Positions 26,819-37,066 are shown, counted from the stretch's first letter. The stretch is DNA of 64,000 nt from Calditrichota bacterium (GCA_020637445.1 JACJVZ010000001.1:1841519-1905518); one strand, 5' to 3'. Notes: generated by a model from the letters alone, not told the origin. Program-made: numbers and translations.

Positions 26819-29815
26819 ATGACGCGGCTGTTTATACTGCTGTTGCTTGCATCGCAAGCTTTGGCCATTCCACAATTGTTGAACTACCAAGGTGAATTGA
26901 AAGACACGGGAGGCTCGCCGGTTGACACGACGGTCTCGATGCTCTTTACGATGTACGATTCGCCAAGTTTGGGTACCGTGCTTTGGTCGGAAACACAAGG
27001 GTCGGTGACGACCAGTGACGGATTGTTTCACGTTTTGTTGGGATCGGTGACTCCCGTACCGGATAGTGTCTTCAAGCAAAGCACCGTCTGGTTGGGAATC
27101 ACAGTAGGAACAGACACGGAGATGTCTCCGCGCGAGCAGATCGCATCGGTGGGCTGCGCGTATCGAGTAAGTTCCGTCGACAGCGCATCCGGTGGAACGA
27201 TAACAAGCGATCTCGTTGGATTGGGCAAAGGGACATTTGGCGCAAATAGTATTGCATCGGCGGACTACAGTACGGTTTCCGGTGGCTTGAACAATGCATC
27301 CACTGGGTATGCAGGCACTGTCGGCGGCGGTCAGCAGAATCAAGCCAATGACGATTTCGCGTCCGTCGCAGGAGGCTATTTGAATCAGGCGACAGGAAGA
27401 TACAGTCACGTGGGCGGCGGAGGCGGCAATATCGCGAGCAATGAGAACTCCACAGTGGCAGGCGGCGCAAGCAGCATTGCGTCCGGGTTTTCGAGCACGG
27501 TCGGTGGCGGCTATCAAAACAGTGCAGCGGGAACTCATGCAACAGTTGGCGGCGGTTACTCAAATGACGCTGACAGTGCGTATGCAACGGTTTCGGGTGG
27601 TTACAGCAATTCGGCCGGCGACTATAGTGGCGTTGGAAGCGGATTTGGAAATGATGCACAAGGAAGGTACAACTTCATCGGTGGCGGATTAGGAAATATA
27701 ACCGACAGCACGTACTCTGCTGTTGCCGGAGGACATCAGAACCAAGCAAGTGGTTTCGCATCTTTCGTCGGCGGCGGAGAGCAGAATCACGCCGACACAA
27801 CGTACGCAACGGTTGCCGGAGGTATTCAAAATACAGCGATAGGTGAATCATCCACGATTGGCGGCGGACGCTCGAACTATGCATCGCGCGATTACGCGAC
27901 GATCGCAGGAGGACGCGACAACGATGCCACACGCGGCTTTGCCACGATCGGCGGCGGTGCGGGCAATGCAGTGTCCTACTATTATGGCACGGTTGGCGGC
28001 GGTTACCTGAACCACGCGCAAGGTGATCTCACGACTGTCGGGGGGGGCTGGTCAAACATTGCACGTGACTCTGGCTCGGTGATTTCCGGTGGTCACTTGA
28101 ACCTCGCCGATGGAAAATACTCCGCAATTGCAGGAGGATCGGAAAACAGCGCAAGCGGAGACTACGCTTTCGCAGCAGGACAACAGGACACAGCGTCAGG
28201 AGACTATTCGACAGTTAGTGGCGGAACAAGAAACCGAGCCTTGGGTAACAAGAGCACCGTTGGTGGCGGGGAAAACAACGAAGCAAGCTTGTACTGCACC
28301 GTTGGAGGCGGGCAAAACAACTTTGCCGGGAACACTGCAACTACGGTTGGCGGAGGCTCCTTCAACGAGGCACAGGGCAATACCAGCACGATCGGCGGGG
28401 GGAGAAACAACGTGATTGCCGGAACCGGCTATTACTCCACGATAGGCGGTGGAATCGAAAATCATGTTAGTGGATCCTATGCCACAATCGCAGGAGGAGG
28501 AGGTCCACTACCTTCTGACAGCAACTCTGCGCTAGGCAACTATTCCACAATTAGCGGAGGTACTCGCAACTCTGCGACAGGGGATTACAGCGCTGTGGGG
28601 GGCGGGTGGTCAAACTCAGTCAGCAACTACAGCAGCACTATCGGAGGCGGCTATGACAATACGGCTTCAAACGAAAACGCTACAGTCGGGGGCGGAAGTT
28701 TTAATTCTGCAAGTGGACATTCAAGTACCATAGGCGGGGGGTCTGGGAATGCCGCGGCTGGCGAACAGAGCGTTGTTTCAGGTGGTAGTGGTAATCAAGC
28801 GCAGGGAGTTTCATCATTCGTTGGAAGCGGCGGAGGGAACTTCGCAACTGGCGACTACAGTTCGGTTGTCGGAGGGATTAGAAATAAGGCACGTGGCGAC
28901 TTCTCAACTGTCGCAGGGGGAGGTAGTGTATCTGTGGCAGACAGCAACTCTGCACAAGGAATAGCCTCCGCAATAGGTGGAGGATCAAGAAACCTATCGT
29001 CAGGAGACCTCTCAACTGTATCGGGCGGATATAACAACGTTGTCGACGGTGACTATTCTACGATTTCAGGCGGAAAAGGCAATAGGGCACGTGGCGACTT
29101 CTCGACTGTCGCAGGGGGAGGTGGAGCATTTCAGGCAGACAGCAACTCTGCACAAGGAATAGCCTCCGTGATAGGTGGAGGACGAAGAAACCTATCGTCA
29201 GGAATCCTCTCAACTGTATCGGGCGGATATAACAACGCTGTCGACGGTGACTATTCTACGATTGCAGGCGGCAGTGACAACACATTGACGGGCGGAGTGT
29301 CTTTTGTCTGTGGCAGCCACGTCAGTGCAACGGCTGACAGTGCCTTTGTCTTTGGTGATGGTTCGGAAACATTCAGCGTCGGCGCAGATAATACGGCGAG
29401 TTTCCTTGTCAACAACGGTTTCCGCATTTGGACAGCGAACCCGGTTTCGAGCAACATCGGTACGCGTTTGACGGCAGGCGGCACATCGTGGGTTGCGCTC
29501 TCGGATTCCACGACCAAAGAAAACCGTCGCGCGGCAAACGGGAAAGACATTCTTGAGAAGATTCAGTCAATGCCGATTGACCGCTGGAACTACAAGCATC
29601 AAGACGAATCCATCGAGCACGTTGGCCCGATGGCGCAGGACTTTTGGACAGCATTTGGTTTAGGCAGTGACTCGCTCGGCATTGAAACGATTGACGCCGA
29701 CGGCGTGTTGTTCGCGGCTGTTCAGGAATTGGCAAAGCAAAACGCAGCTCAGGCTCAAGAGATCGCGGAGCTGAAAAACATGGTAAGACAATTAGTTCAA
29801 TTAGGAAATAAATAG
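26819..29815 (+). CDS. Fibre paralog 3: longest S74 fibre (Ser type)
   Basis: 998 residues; AAAAAGGAGAAG site before ATG 26819. Signal peptide MTRLFILLLLASQALA; N-terminal domain IPQLLNYQGELKDTGG with a variant DSVFKQSTVWLGITVG strand. The repeat tract is the longest of the family (roughly 45 units by length) and includes a 198-bp tandem duplication at its 3' end (28888-29283, listed separately). The dyad is S895/K900 in SDSTTKEN, followed by GPMAQDFWTAFGLG and DADGVLFAAVQEL; this C-terminal version resembles paralog 9 more than paralogs 1 and 2. Ends in a coiled coil (IAELKNMVRQLVQL). Confidence 0.82.
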   Translation: MTRLFILLLLASQALAIPQLLNYQGELKDTGGSPVDTTVSMLFTMYDSPSLGTVLWSETQGSVTTSDGLFHVLLGSVTPVPDSVFKQSTVWLGITVGTDTEMSPREQIASVGCAYRVSSVDSASGGTITSDLVGLGKGTFGANSIASADYSTVSGGLNNASTGYAGTVGGGQQNQANDDFASVAGGYLNQATGRYSHVGGGGGNIASNENSTVAGGASSIASGFSSTVGGGYQNSAAGTHATVGGGYSNDADSAYATVSGGYSNSAGDYSGVGSGFGNDAQGRYNFIGGGLGNITDSTYSAVAGGHQNQASGFASFVGGGEQNHADTTYATVAGGIQNTAIGESSTIGGGRSNYASRDYATIAGGRDNDATRGFATIGGGAGNAVSYYYGTVGGGYLNHAQGDLTTVGGGWSNIARDSGSVISGGHLNLADGKYSAIAGGSENSASGDYAFAAGQQDTASGDYSTVSGGTRNRALGNKSTVGGGENNEASLYCTVGGGQNNFAGNTATTVGGGSFNEAQGNTSTIGGGRNNVIAGTGYYSTIGGGIENHVSGSYATIAGGGGPLPSDSNSALGNYSTISGGTRNSATGDYSAVGGGWSNSVSNYSSTIGGGYDNTASNENATVGGGSFNSASGHSSTIGGGSGNAAAGEQSVVSGGSGNQAQGVSSFVGSGGGNFATGDYSSVVGGIRNKARGDFSTVAGGGSVSVADSNSAQGIASAIGGGSRNLSSGDLSTVSGGYNNVVDGDYSTISGGKGNRARGDFSTVAGGGGAFQADSNSAQGIASVIGGGRRNLSSGILSTVSGGYNNAVDGDYSTIAGGSDNTLTGGVSFVCGSHVSATADSAFVFGDGSETFSVGADNTASFLVNNGFRIWTANPVSSNIGTRLTAGGTSWVALSDSTTKENRRAANGKDILEKIQSMPIDRWNYKHQDESIEHVGPMAQDFWTAFGLGSDSLGIETIDADGVLFAAVQELAKQNAAQAQEIAELKNMVRQLVQLGNK
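28888..29283 (+). repeat. 198-bp tandem duplication inside fibre paralog 3
   Basis: Two adjacent near-identical copies (from ggcacgtggcgacttctc at 28888 and 29086), period 198 bp = 66 codons = three 15-residue units plus one 21-residue unit, so the frame and the fibre register are kept. Differences cluster in a few codons (SVSV versus AFQA). Confidence 0.88.
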
Positions 29816-29843
29816 CAGGCAGTCAGTCTGGAAGGATGAAACG

Positions 29844-31628
29844 ATGAGACATTTACTTGCACTCTTGTTGATCGCCGCGAATGCGTTTGCGGTGCCGCAG
29901 TTGATCAACTATCAAGGTCAACTTGCGACCGGTATTAACTCGACGCCGGATACGACGGTGGCCATGACATTCACGATTTACAACGCTTCGGAGAGCGGCA
30001 CGTCCCTGTGGACTGAGACTCATCCGGCCGTGGTCGTGAATGGTGGTCTGTTCAAAGTGGCGCTGGGATCGCAAACAACTTTGCCCGACGTGTTCAGCGG
30101 GAATTGCTGGATCGGCGTAACGGTGGGCGAAGACACTGAAATGACTCCGCGCGAACAAATCACGACGTCAGCTCATGCCTACCGTGTGGGAACCGTGGAC
30201 GGCGCAACAGGTGGCCATGTCTCATCGAATGTCTCTATCGGAACGGGAACGACGGCCGGCGGTCAGTCTACATTCGCGGCCGGAGAAAACAATTCGGCAA
30301 GCGCAGGCTTCTCAAATATTAGTGGCGGAAAATTAAACCGCACAACGGGATTAGCATCAACGGTCGGCGGCGGACAAAACAACCACGCAGCCGGAATCTA
30401 CTCTACTGTGGGCGGCGGCGGCGGACCGGCTTTGATTGACTCGAACTACGCGGGCAGCCAAGGCAGCACCGTGGGCGGCGGAACCAGCAACAACGCCGCG
30501 GGATTTTTTGCAACGGTTGCAGGCGGCTGCGGCAACACGTCGACAAATCAGTTCTGCACCGTAGCAGGTGGCTTGACCAACAATGCGACGAACTTGCATG
30601 CCACGGTCGGCGGCGGCTACAACAATCAAGCGACCGGTGAGAAATCGATCATCGGCGGCGGCACCGAGAACGACGCAGTCGGAGGATTTTCGACCATCAC
30701 AGGCGGCAAGAACAACTACGCGTCGGGAATCAACTCAACCATCGGCGGCGGTCAAAACAACTTCGCTCGCGGATTGAATTCAACCGTTGGCGGCGGCGGT
30801 GGATTGGCGGCGATTGATTCGAACTCGGCGGGCAGCCAAGGCAGCACAGTCGGCGGCGGTTCAAGCAACAACGCGTCCGGTTTCTTCGGCACGGTTGCAG
30901 GCGGCTGCGGCAACACGTCGACAAACCAGTTCTGCACGGTCGCGGGTGGTTTGACCAACAATGCGACGAACCTGCATGCGACGGTCGGCGGCGGCTACAA
31001 CAATCAAGCGACGGGCGACAAATCCACAGTTTCCGGCGGCAGTGAAAACACCGCGAGCGGACTTCACTCAGTCATTCCCGGCGGTACGCACAATCACGCC
31101 GACGGAGACTTTTCGCTGGTTGCAGGAAGAAACTCGCTGACTCCGATTGGCATGCCGGGCTGCTTAGTGTGGGGCGCTTCGTCCACGGGTGCGCTCACTC
31201 AATCGTTTGCAGCTTACACGGCAACGTTCCGGTGTCAAAACGGCGCGCGTTTCTACACCGATTCGAGCAACACCGTCACGGGTGTTACGTTGGGTCAGGG
31301 CGCGGGCGCATGGTCGTCATTGTGTGACGTGAATCAGAAAAATCTCTATGGTTCAGTTGATTCGCGTTCGATTTTGGACAAGGTATCTTCTCTCCCGCTC
31401 TATCGTTGGAGCTACAAAACTCAAGATGAAAGTGTGCAGCACATCGGCCCGACCGCGCAGGATTTCAGCGCGGCGTTCGGCTTGGGCGAAAACAACACGA
31501 CCATCTGCACGCTCGATCCCGACGGCGTCGCGCTCGCCGCGATTCAGGAGCTTGCCAAGCGAAATGCAACACTGGAAGCTGAAGTTGCGGAATTGCGCAG
31601 CGCTATCTTGGAACTTCAATCAAAGTAA
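29844..31628 (+). CDS. Fibre paralog 4: S74 fibre with Cys at the Ser position
   Basis: 594 residues; GGAAGGATG site. Signal peptide MRHLLALLLIAANAFA; N-terminal domain VPQLINYQGQLATG. About 18 repeat units, including a 378-bp tandem duplication. Some units carry two cysteines (AGGCGNTSTNQFCTV), unusual for this family. In the S74 domain the Ser-Asp-x-x-x-Lys motif is changed to CDVNQK (C494, K499), and the downstream motif is GPTAQDFSAAFGLG rather than GPMAQD. The Lys is retained, so Cys could still act as nucleophile, or processing may be lost. First of four consecutive Cys-type paralogs. Coiled coil at the end (ATLEAEVAELRSAILEL). Confidence 0.82.
   Translation: MRHLLALLLIAANAFAVPQLINYQGQLATGINSTPDTTVAMTFTIYNASESGTSLWTETHPAVVVNGGLFKVALGSQTTLPDVFSGNCWIGVTVGEDTEMTPREQITTSAHAYRVGTVDGATGGHVSSNVSIGTGTTAGGQSTFAAGENNSASAGFSNISGGKLNRTTGLASTVGGGQNNHAAGIYSTVGGGGGPALIDSNYAGSQGSTVGGGTSNNAAGFFATVAGGCGNTSTNQFCTVAGGLTNNATNLHATVGGGYNNQATGEKSIIGGGTENDAVGGFSTITGGKNNYASGINSTIGGGQNNFARGLNSTVGGGGGLAAIDSNSAGSQGSTVGGGSSNNASGFFGTVAGGCGNTSTNQFCTVAGGLTNNATNLHATVGGGYNNQATGDKSTVSGGSENTASGLHSVIPGGTHNHADGDFSLVAGRNSLTPIGMPGCLVWGASSTGALTQSFAAYTATFRCQNGARFYTDSSNTVTGVTLGQGAGAWSSLCDVNQKNLYGSVDSRSILDKVSSLPLYRWSYKTQDESVQHIGPTAQDFSAAFGLGENNTTICTLDPDGVALAAIQELAKRNATLEAEVAELRSAILELQSK
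30366..31021 (+). repeat. 378-bp near-tandem duplication inside fibre paralog 4
   Basis: The segment beginning at about 30366 recurs at about 30744 with offset 378 bp (126 codons = seven 15-residue units plus one 21-residue unit). Long stretches are almost identical, e.g. ggcggctgcggcaacacgtc at 30522 and 30900. The second copy ends where the fibre moves to its last units. Confidence 0.88.
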
Positions 31629-31649
31629 ATTTCTCACGGGGAGAACACA

Positions 31650-34379
31650 ATGTTTCGAAAGACAGTCCTCTTGCTTGGTGTCCTATGGACCTCTGCTTTC
31701 GCCTTTGCGGTACCAAGCTTGATCAAATACCAAGGCCAGATCGCGGATACGTCTGGAGCGGCTCTCGACACGACGATTTCGATCACTATCGGTCTATATG
31801 ATGGCTCCGGCGGCGGTGCCAATTTACTATGGAGTGAAATACATCCTTCTGTTTCCGTGCAAAACGGCTTGTTCGATGTGTTGATGGGATCCATTACTCC
31901 ACTCAACATAGTCGACTTCAGTACTCCGCAACTATGGTTGGGAACAACAGTCGGAAGCGATGCCGAAATGTCGCCGCGCGAACAAGTTGTGTCTGTTGCC
32001 TACAGTTTGAAAGTAGGAACGGTGGACGGCGCGACCGGAGGAATGCTCAGCAGCGACTTGAATGTTCTCAACCGGATAAACGTCGGATCTGACAATGTCA
32101 ATTCCGGATTCATGGCCAACGTTTTCGGAAATTTCAACACGGCAAGCGGAGACTATTGCGTGGTGTTGGGAGGGTATGATAACAGCGCAACGGAAGAAGG
32201 AGCAGTCGTCGGCGGCGGCGAGGTGAATACCGCAAGCGGTATTACTTCGGCGGTTTCCGGTGGCGTCTCGAACAGTGCGCTGGGTGAATCGTCCTTCGTT
32301 GGCGGTGGAAACGGAAACAGCGCGCAGATGGACGGGGATGTTGTGGCTGGAGGAGTGGTGAACACAGCTAACGGTGGCAACAGTTTCATCGGGTCTGGAT
32401 TTCTGAACAACACCACTGGGTCGCATTCTGTAATCGGCGGCGGGGAACTGAATAAAGCGTCCGGCAACTACTCAACCGTCGGAGGCGGACGCGGCAACAA
32501 GGCGATTGGATTGTTTTCAACGGTAGCCGGCGGCGGCGGATCCTCGAACGCCGATACTAATCGCGCACAGGGAAATTACAGTTCAATTTCGGGCGGTCGA
32601 GGCAACTTTGCAGGCGGCGAATCAACGGTTATTGGCGGAGGTTTCACGAACAGCGCACTGACAGTCGGCGACGTGGTCGTTGGCGGCGGTGAGAACGAAG
32701 TCAACGGCGGCTACGCATTTATCGGCTCCGGATTTCGCAATCATGCTTTGGCAACCATGGCGACGATTTGCGGCGGCACGTCGAACATTGCCTCGGGAGG
32801 CCGCGCCTTCATCGGTTCAGGCTACCGCAACGAGGCTACGGGAAGCCACGGAGTGATTGGCGGCGGTCTTTACATTAGAGCTCGCGGAGATTATTCTGTG
32901 GCAGTCGGCGGCGGTGGTTTGCTGGAGAGTGACAGCAACAGTGCAACCGGAATCCACAGCGCAATTTTGGGCGGCCATCAAAACTTCGCGGGTGGAGAAT
33001 CTTCCGTCATCGTAGGCGGTTTGATGAACCGCACAAACATAATTGGCGACGCAGTCGTAGGCGGCGCGGAGAACGACGCGAACGGAGGCTACGCATTCAT
33101 CGGCGGCGGATTCAGCAATCAAACGTTGGGATCGCAAGCGGTGATTGCCGGCGGCAACAACAATTTGGCCGTCGGTGGTCGAGCGTTTATCGGATCTGGC
33201 TATCGCAATGAAGCCTCAGGCAACTATGGCGTGATACCCGGCGGCAGTTACAACCGCGCGCGCGGAGAGTACTCGTTTGTCGGCGGTGGTGGCGGATTGT
33301 CCGAAGCCGATTCGAATTCCGCGACGGGCTATGCTTCCGTGATCGGAGGCGGGCAGAGCAACCGCGCGAACGGCGACCGCTCCGTTGTAACGGGAGGTCA
33401 AGGAAATAGAACAACGAATAACTGGGGTACCATTTCGGGCGGCTATGGCAACCAAGTCTATGGCGTTGCCGCGGCAGCCGGTGGTGGCCAAGACAACACC
33501 GCAACGGGAAGTCACTCGCAAATAGCCGGAGGTCGCGACAATAACGTTAGCGGTTCTTACAGTACGATTGGCGGAGGCTATCAAAACTATGTCGCGGGAT
33601 CGCAAGCAACCGTTGCGGGCGGACGTCAGGACTCGATTTACATGACCAACGGGTTTATCGGTGGCGGTATCAACAATGTGATTCGATCCGGCGCGGGCAC
33701 CAATGGTGCGATCGTCGGCGGTTCGAGTAACGAAGTCACCTTCGGCGGTGCGTTCATCGGCGGGGGAATCAGCAATCTTGCTTCTGCATACGATGCAGTG
33801 GTCGGAGGCGGCAACGGCAACACGGCGTCCGGCAGCCAAGCCACTGTTCCCGGCGGATTAAGCAACACGGCGTCAGGTGCCTATTCTTTCGCGGCGGGTG
33901 CGAACGCAACGGCGTCGCACACGGGATCATTCGTCTGGGCAGGCGGCGCGGCGACTTCTTCCTATGCAAACAACTCGGTCGCAATGCGAGCGCATGGCGG
34001 CATGCGAGTTTACACGGCGGCCGGAACCGCAACGGGCGTTAATCTTCCGGCGGGTGGTGGATCGTGGGCTTCCTTGTGCGACGTGAACCAGAAGAATCTT
34101 TTCGGCTCTGTGGATTCACGTTCGATCTTAGACAAAGTGGCCACGCTTCCCCTGTATCGTTGGAGCTACAAAGCACAAGACGCAAGCATTCAACACATCG
34201 GCCCGACGGCGCAGGATTTCAGCGCGGCGTTTGGCCTTGGCGATAACAACACGACGATATCGACCGTCGATCCGGATGGAATTGCACTCGCGGCAATTCA
34301 GGAATTGGCGAAGCAAGTTCAGGCATTGCGAGCGGAAAACGCTTCACTGCAAAAGCAGATTGATGAAATAAAGAAATAG
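31650..34379 (+). CDS. Fibre paralog 5: S74 fibre (Cys type)
   Basis: 909 residues; GGGGAG site 21 bases after paralog 4. Signal peptide MFRKTVLLLGVLWTSAFAFA; N-terminal domain VPSLIKYQGQIADTSG with DFSTPQLWLGTTVG. Repeats (about 40 units by length) include several variants in which Ala replaces the second half of the unit (GDVVVGGGENEVNGGYAFI) and recurring GRAFIGSGYRNEA segments, so this fibre has a different surface pattern from its neighbours. Cys-type S74 motif CDVNQK (C810, K815), GPTAQDFSAAFGLG, DPDGIALAAIQEL. Its stop codon is followed by the ribosome binding site of paralog 6 after only a few tens of bases. Confidence 0.82.
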   Translation: MFRKTVLLLGVLWTSAFAFAVPSLIKYQGQIADTSGAALDTTISITIGLYDGSGGGANLLWSEIHPSVSVQNGLFDVLMGSITPLNIVDFSTPQLWLGTTVGSDAEMSPREQVVSVAYSLKVGTVDGATGGMLSSDLNVLNRINVGSDNVNSGFMANVFGNFNTASGDYCVVLGGYDNSATEEGAVVGGGEVNTASGITSAVSGGVSNSALGESSFVGGGNGNSAQMDGDVVAGGVVNTANGGNSFIGSGFLNNTTGSHSVIGGGELNKASGNYSTVGGGRGNKAIGLFSTVAGGGGSSNADTNRAQGNYSSISGGRGNFAGGESTVIGGGFTNSALTVGDVVVGGGENEVNGGYAFIGSGFRNHALATMATICGGTSNIASGGRAFIGSGYRNEATGSHGVIGGGLYIRARGDYSVAVGGGGLLESDSNSATGIHSAILGGHQNFAGGESSVIVGGLMNRTNIIGDAVVGGAENDANGGYAFIGGGFSNQTLGSQAVIAGGNNNLAVGGRAFIGSGYRNEASGNYGVIPGGSYNRARGEYSFVGGGGGLSEADSNSATGYASVIGGGQSNRANGDRSVVTGGQGNRTTNNWGTISGGYGNQVYGVAAAAGGGQDNTATGSHSQIAGGRDNNVSGSYSTIGGGYQNYVAGSQATVAGGRQDSIYMTNGFIGGGINNVIRSGAGTNGAIVGGSSNEVTFGGAFIGGGISNLASAYDAVVGGGNGNTASGSQATVPGGLSNTASGAYSFAAGANATASHTGSFVWAGGAATSSYANNSVAMRAHGGMRVYTAAGTATGVNLPAGGGSWASLCDVNQKNLFGSVDSRSILDKVATLPLYRWSYKAQDASIQHIGPTAQDFSAAFGLGDNNTTISTVDPDGIALAAIQELAKQVQALRAENASLQKQIDEIKK

Positions 34380-34420
34380 TGATGGCTGGCAAATTATCCC
34401 CCATGGAAAGTGAGATTTCA

Positions 34421-37066
34421 ATGAAGACGAGTGTCTTCGCACTCATGCTTGCGTTGGCAAGCGCGGCCTTGGCAATTCCCTTACAGATTAACTATCAAGG
34501 CAAACTCGCTGACACCGGGGGAGCACCGCTCGACACAACCGTCGCGATGACGTTCACAGTTTACACTCAGTCATCTGGAGGAACCGCACTGTGGTCGGAA
34601 ACTCATCCGGCGGTGAGTGTCGTCGATGGAATTTTCACCGCAAAGCTCGGTTCTGTGACGGTTTTGGACGACTTCTTCATAAATCCAGTTTGGTTGGGAG
34701 TGACGGTCGGTGGTGATAGCGAACTCAGTCCTCGCGAGCAATTCTCGAGCGTCGCGCACGCGTATCGAGTGGGAACTGTCGACGGCGCAAACGGTGGAAC
34801 CATCACAGGGAACGTAGTGGGCACCGCCAAGGGAACATTTGGTTCGCAGAGTGATGCGTCGGGAGTTGCCGCAACGGTTTCCGGCGGATCGGGAAATACG
34901 GCAAGTGGTGAATTGAGCACGGTCGGCGGCGGCGATGCGAATACGGCCAGCGCGACATGGAGCACGGTAGCTGGTGGATTTGAAAATACCGCGTCCGGAG
35001 AAATGTCCTTCGTCGGCGGCGGCAACGTGAACTTTGCATTGGGTTCATATTCAACCATCGGCGGCGGTGTTGCGAATTCTGCGACGGCGGATAATGCAAC
35101 CGTTGGGGGCGGCGTCAACAACCACGCGCAGATGAATTCTGCAACGGTCGGCGGCGGACAGCAAAACACCGCGCAAAACAATTGGTCGAGTGTACTCGGC
35201 GGAAGACAAAATTTTGCGGGCAGTGATTATGCGACGGTCGGCGGCGGACAATCGAACTCAGCTGCGGAAAATCACGCGTATATTGGCGGCGGATTGAGAA
35301 ACTCGACGGAAGGTCTGTACTCCGCAATCTCCGGCGGCGACAGCAACTTTGTGATGGGCACGGGAGCCGTCGTCAGCGGCGGACATCAGAATTCGATTCC
35401 CTCAATTACCTCATCCTTTGGAACGGTTTCCGGCGGACAAAAGAACAGCGCGACCTCGGATGGCGCAACGATTGGCGGCGGTGGGAATAATCGTGTTCGC
35501 GGAATATATTCAGTAATCGCAGGCGGCGGCGGCGCGGCGCTCGGCGACTCAAATTCTGTGATTGGCGCAGCAGGCGCAATTGGAGGCGGCACGCGAAATT
35601 TTGTCACGGGCGCTTACGGAGTTGTTGGCGGCGGTTATGGGAATAGTGTGACGGGTTCATATTCCGTGGTTGGCGGCGGAAACAACAACGCCGCGAGCGA
35701 TAGCGCATCAGCGGCGTTGTCTGGTGTTTCAAATTCTGCGACCGGCAAGCGCGCGGCCATCACTGGCGGCGACCAAAATACGGTTTCTGGAGCCAACTCC
35801 TTCATCGGCGGAGGTAGACTGAATTCTACGACACACCTATTTTCATCCATTGTTGGCGGCCAAAGCAATTTAGTGGCTGGAGACCATTCCTTCATTGGCG
35901 GAGGAAAGAGTAACAAAGTGCGAGAAGGTTGGTCCGTTGTGGTTGGAGGGGGTGGTCCCGCTGCGACAGACAGCAATAGCGCACTTGGGCGATACAATTT
36001 CATTGGCGGCGGATCCGGGAACACCTCAAACGGTCTTTGGTCAGCAGTAGCGAGTGGATACCATAACAGCGCGACCGGCGACTACTCTTCTGTTTTGGGC
36101 GGCGGATCCAACACTGCAACAGGGCTATATTCCACCGCCTGCGGCGGATCAGCCAACACAGCAAACGACATTTATTCAATCGTTGGCGGCGGATATCGCA
36201 ATCAGGCGAGCGGTGAGTCCAGCACCATTGCCGGCGGTGCCGACAATGTAGTGAACGGCATCAGTTCTTTTGTAGGCGGCGGCTACCGCAATCACATCGA
36301 AGGCGACTATTCCGTAATAGCTGGCGGAGGCGGCGGCTTCCCCGATGATACAAACAGAGTGGAAGGAAACCACAGTTTCATCGGTGGCGGAAGACACAAC
36401 TTCGTGAGCGGGTACTTTTCAACAGTGTGCGGCGGCAGCGGAAATTCTGCGACTGGGTTTATTTCTTCAGTGCTCGGTGGCACGAGCGGTGAAGCCTCAG
36501 GATCGCACTCTGCCGTGTGCGGCGGTATTGGGAATAAGGCACGTGGTGACCGTTCTCTTGCCGCCGGTGGGTTAGCGCGTGCAAATCATACGGGTGCATT
36601 TGTCTGGGCAAGCGGTTCGGACTCCACTTTGAGTTTTGCGGACAATACATTCACTGCCCGTTCGCCCGGAGGCGTGCGATTCTACACAGCAGCGTCGGGC
36701 ACGGCAACGGGAGTTTCGCTTCCGGCCGGCGGCGGAGCGTGGGCCTCATTATGCGACGTGAATCAAAAGAACATTTATGGTTCGGTTGACTCGCGTTCAA
36801 TTTTGGACAAGGTCTCCTCCCTCCCGCTCTATCGTTGGAGCTACAAGACGCAAAGTGAAGACGTGCAACACATCGGCCCGACCGCGCAGGATTTCAGCGC
36901 GGCGTTTGGCCTTGGCGATAACAACACGACGATCTCGACCGTCGATCCGGATGGAATTGCACTCGCGGCGATTCAGGAATTGGCGAAAGAGAATCGTGAA
37001 CTAAGAGAGAGAATCGTTGTTCTTGAGCAGCTCATGAAGCAAACAGCGCGGCTGGGCGAGAACTGA
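34421..37066 (+). CDS. Fibre paralog 6: S74 fibre (Cys type)
   Basis: 881 residues from ATG 34421, chosen because the signal peptide MKTSVFALMLALASAALA then comes first and GGAAAGTGAG lies upstream; longer in-frame starts at 34379 and 34403 would add a hydrophilic leader. N-terminal domain IPLQINYQGKLADTGG. About 37 units by length, with the NRVRG, NKVRE and NHIEG modules each preceding an extended GGGG unit. S74 motif CDVNQK (C778, K783). The last 130 codons are nearly the same as in paralogs 5 and 7 at DNA level, a sign of homogenisation within the Cys group. Coiled coil ENRELRERIVVLEQLM. Confidence 0.82.
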   Translation: MKTSVFALMLALASAALAIPLQINYQGKLADTGGAPLDTTVAMTFTVYTQSSGGTALWSETHPAVSVVDGIFTAKLGSVTVLDDFFINPVWLGVTVGGDSELSPREQFSSVAHAYRVGTVDGANGGTITGNVVGTAKGTFGSQSDASGVAATVSGGSGNTASGELSTVGGGDANTASATWSTVAGGFENTASGEMSFVGGGNVNFALGSYSTIGGGVANSATADNATVGGGVNNHAQMNSATVGGGQQNTAQNNWSSVLGGRQNFAGSDYATVGGGQSNSAAENHAYIGGGLRNSTEGLYSAISGGDSNFVMGTGAVVSGGHQNSIPSITSSFGTVSGGQKNSATSDGATIGGGGNNRVRGIYSVIAGGGGAALGDSNSVIGAAGAIGGGTRNFVTGAYGVVGGGYGNSVTGSYSVVGGGNNNAASDSASAALSGVSNSATGKRAAITGGDQNTVSGANSFIGGGRLNSTTHLFSSIVGGQSNLVAGDHSFIGGGKSNKVREGWSVVVGGGGPAATDSNSALGRYNFIGGGSGNTSNGLWSAVASGYHNSATGDYSSVLGGGSNTATGLYSTACGGSANTANDIYSIVGGGYRNQASGESSTIAGGADNVVNGISSFVGGGYRNHIEGDYSVIAGGGGGFPDDTNRVEGNHSFIGGGRHNFVSGYFSTVCGGSGNSATGFISSVLGGTSGEASGSHSAVCGGIGNKARGDRSLAAGGLARANHTGAFVWASGSDSTLSFADNTFTARSPGGVRFYTAASGTATGVSLPAGGGAWASLCDVNQKNIYGSVDSRSILDKVSSLPLYRWSYKTQSEDVQHIGPTAQDFSAAFGLGDNNTTISTVDPDGIALAAIQELAKENRELRERIVVLEQLMKQTARLGEN

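Noticed and set aside
26717..27538. Long antisense open frame in the fibre array (also 31932-32426, 33216-33839, 34603-35181)
   Set aside because: Arises from the low-complexity GGG/NNA repeats read in reverse; no ribosome site, periodic Pro/Arg/Thr composition.
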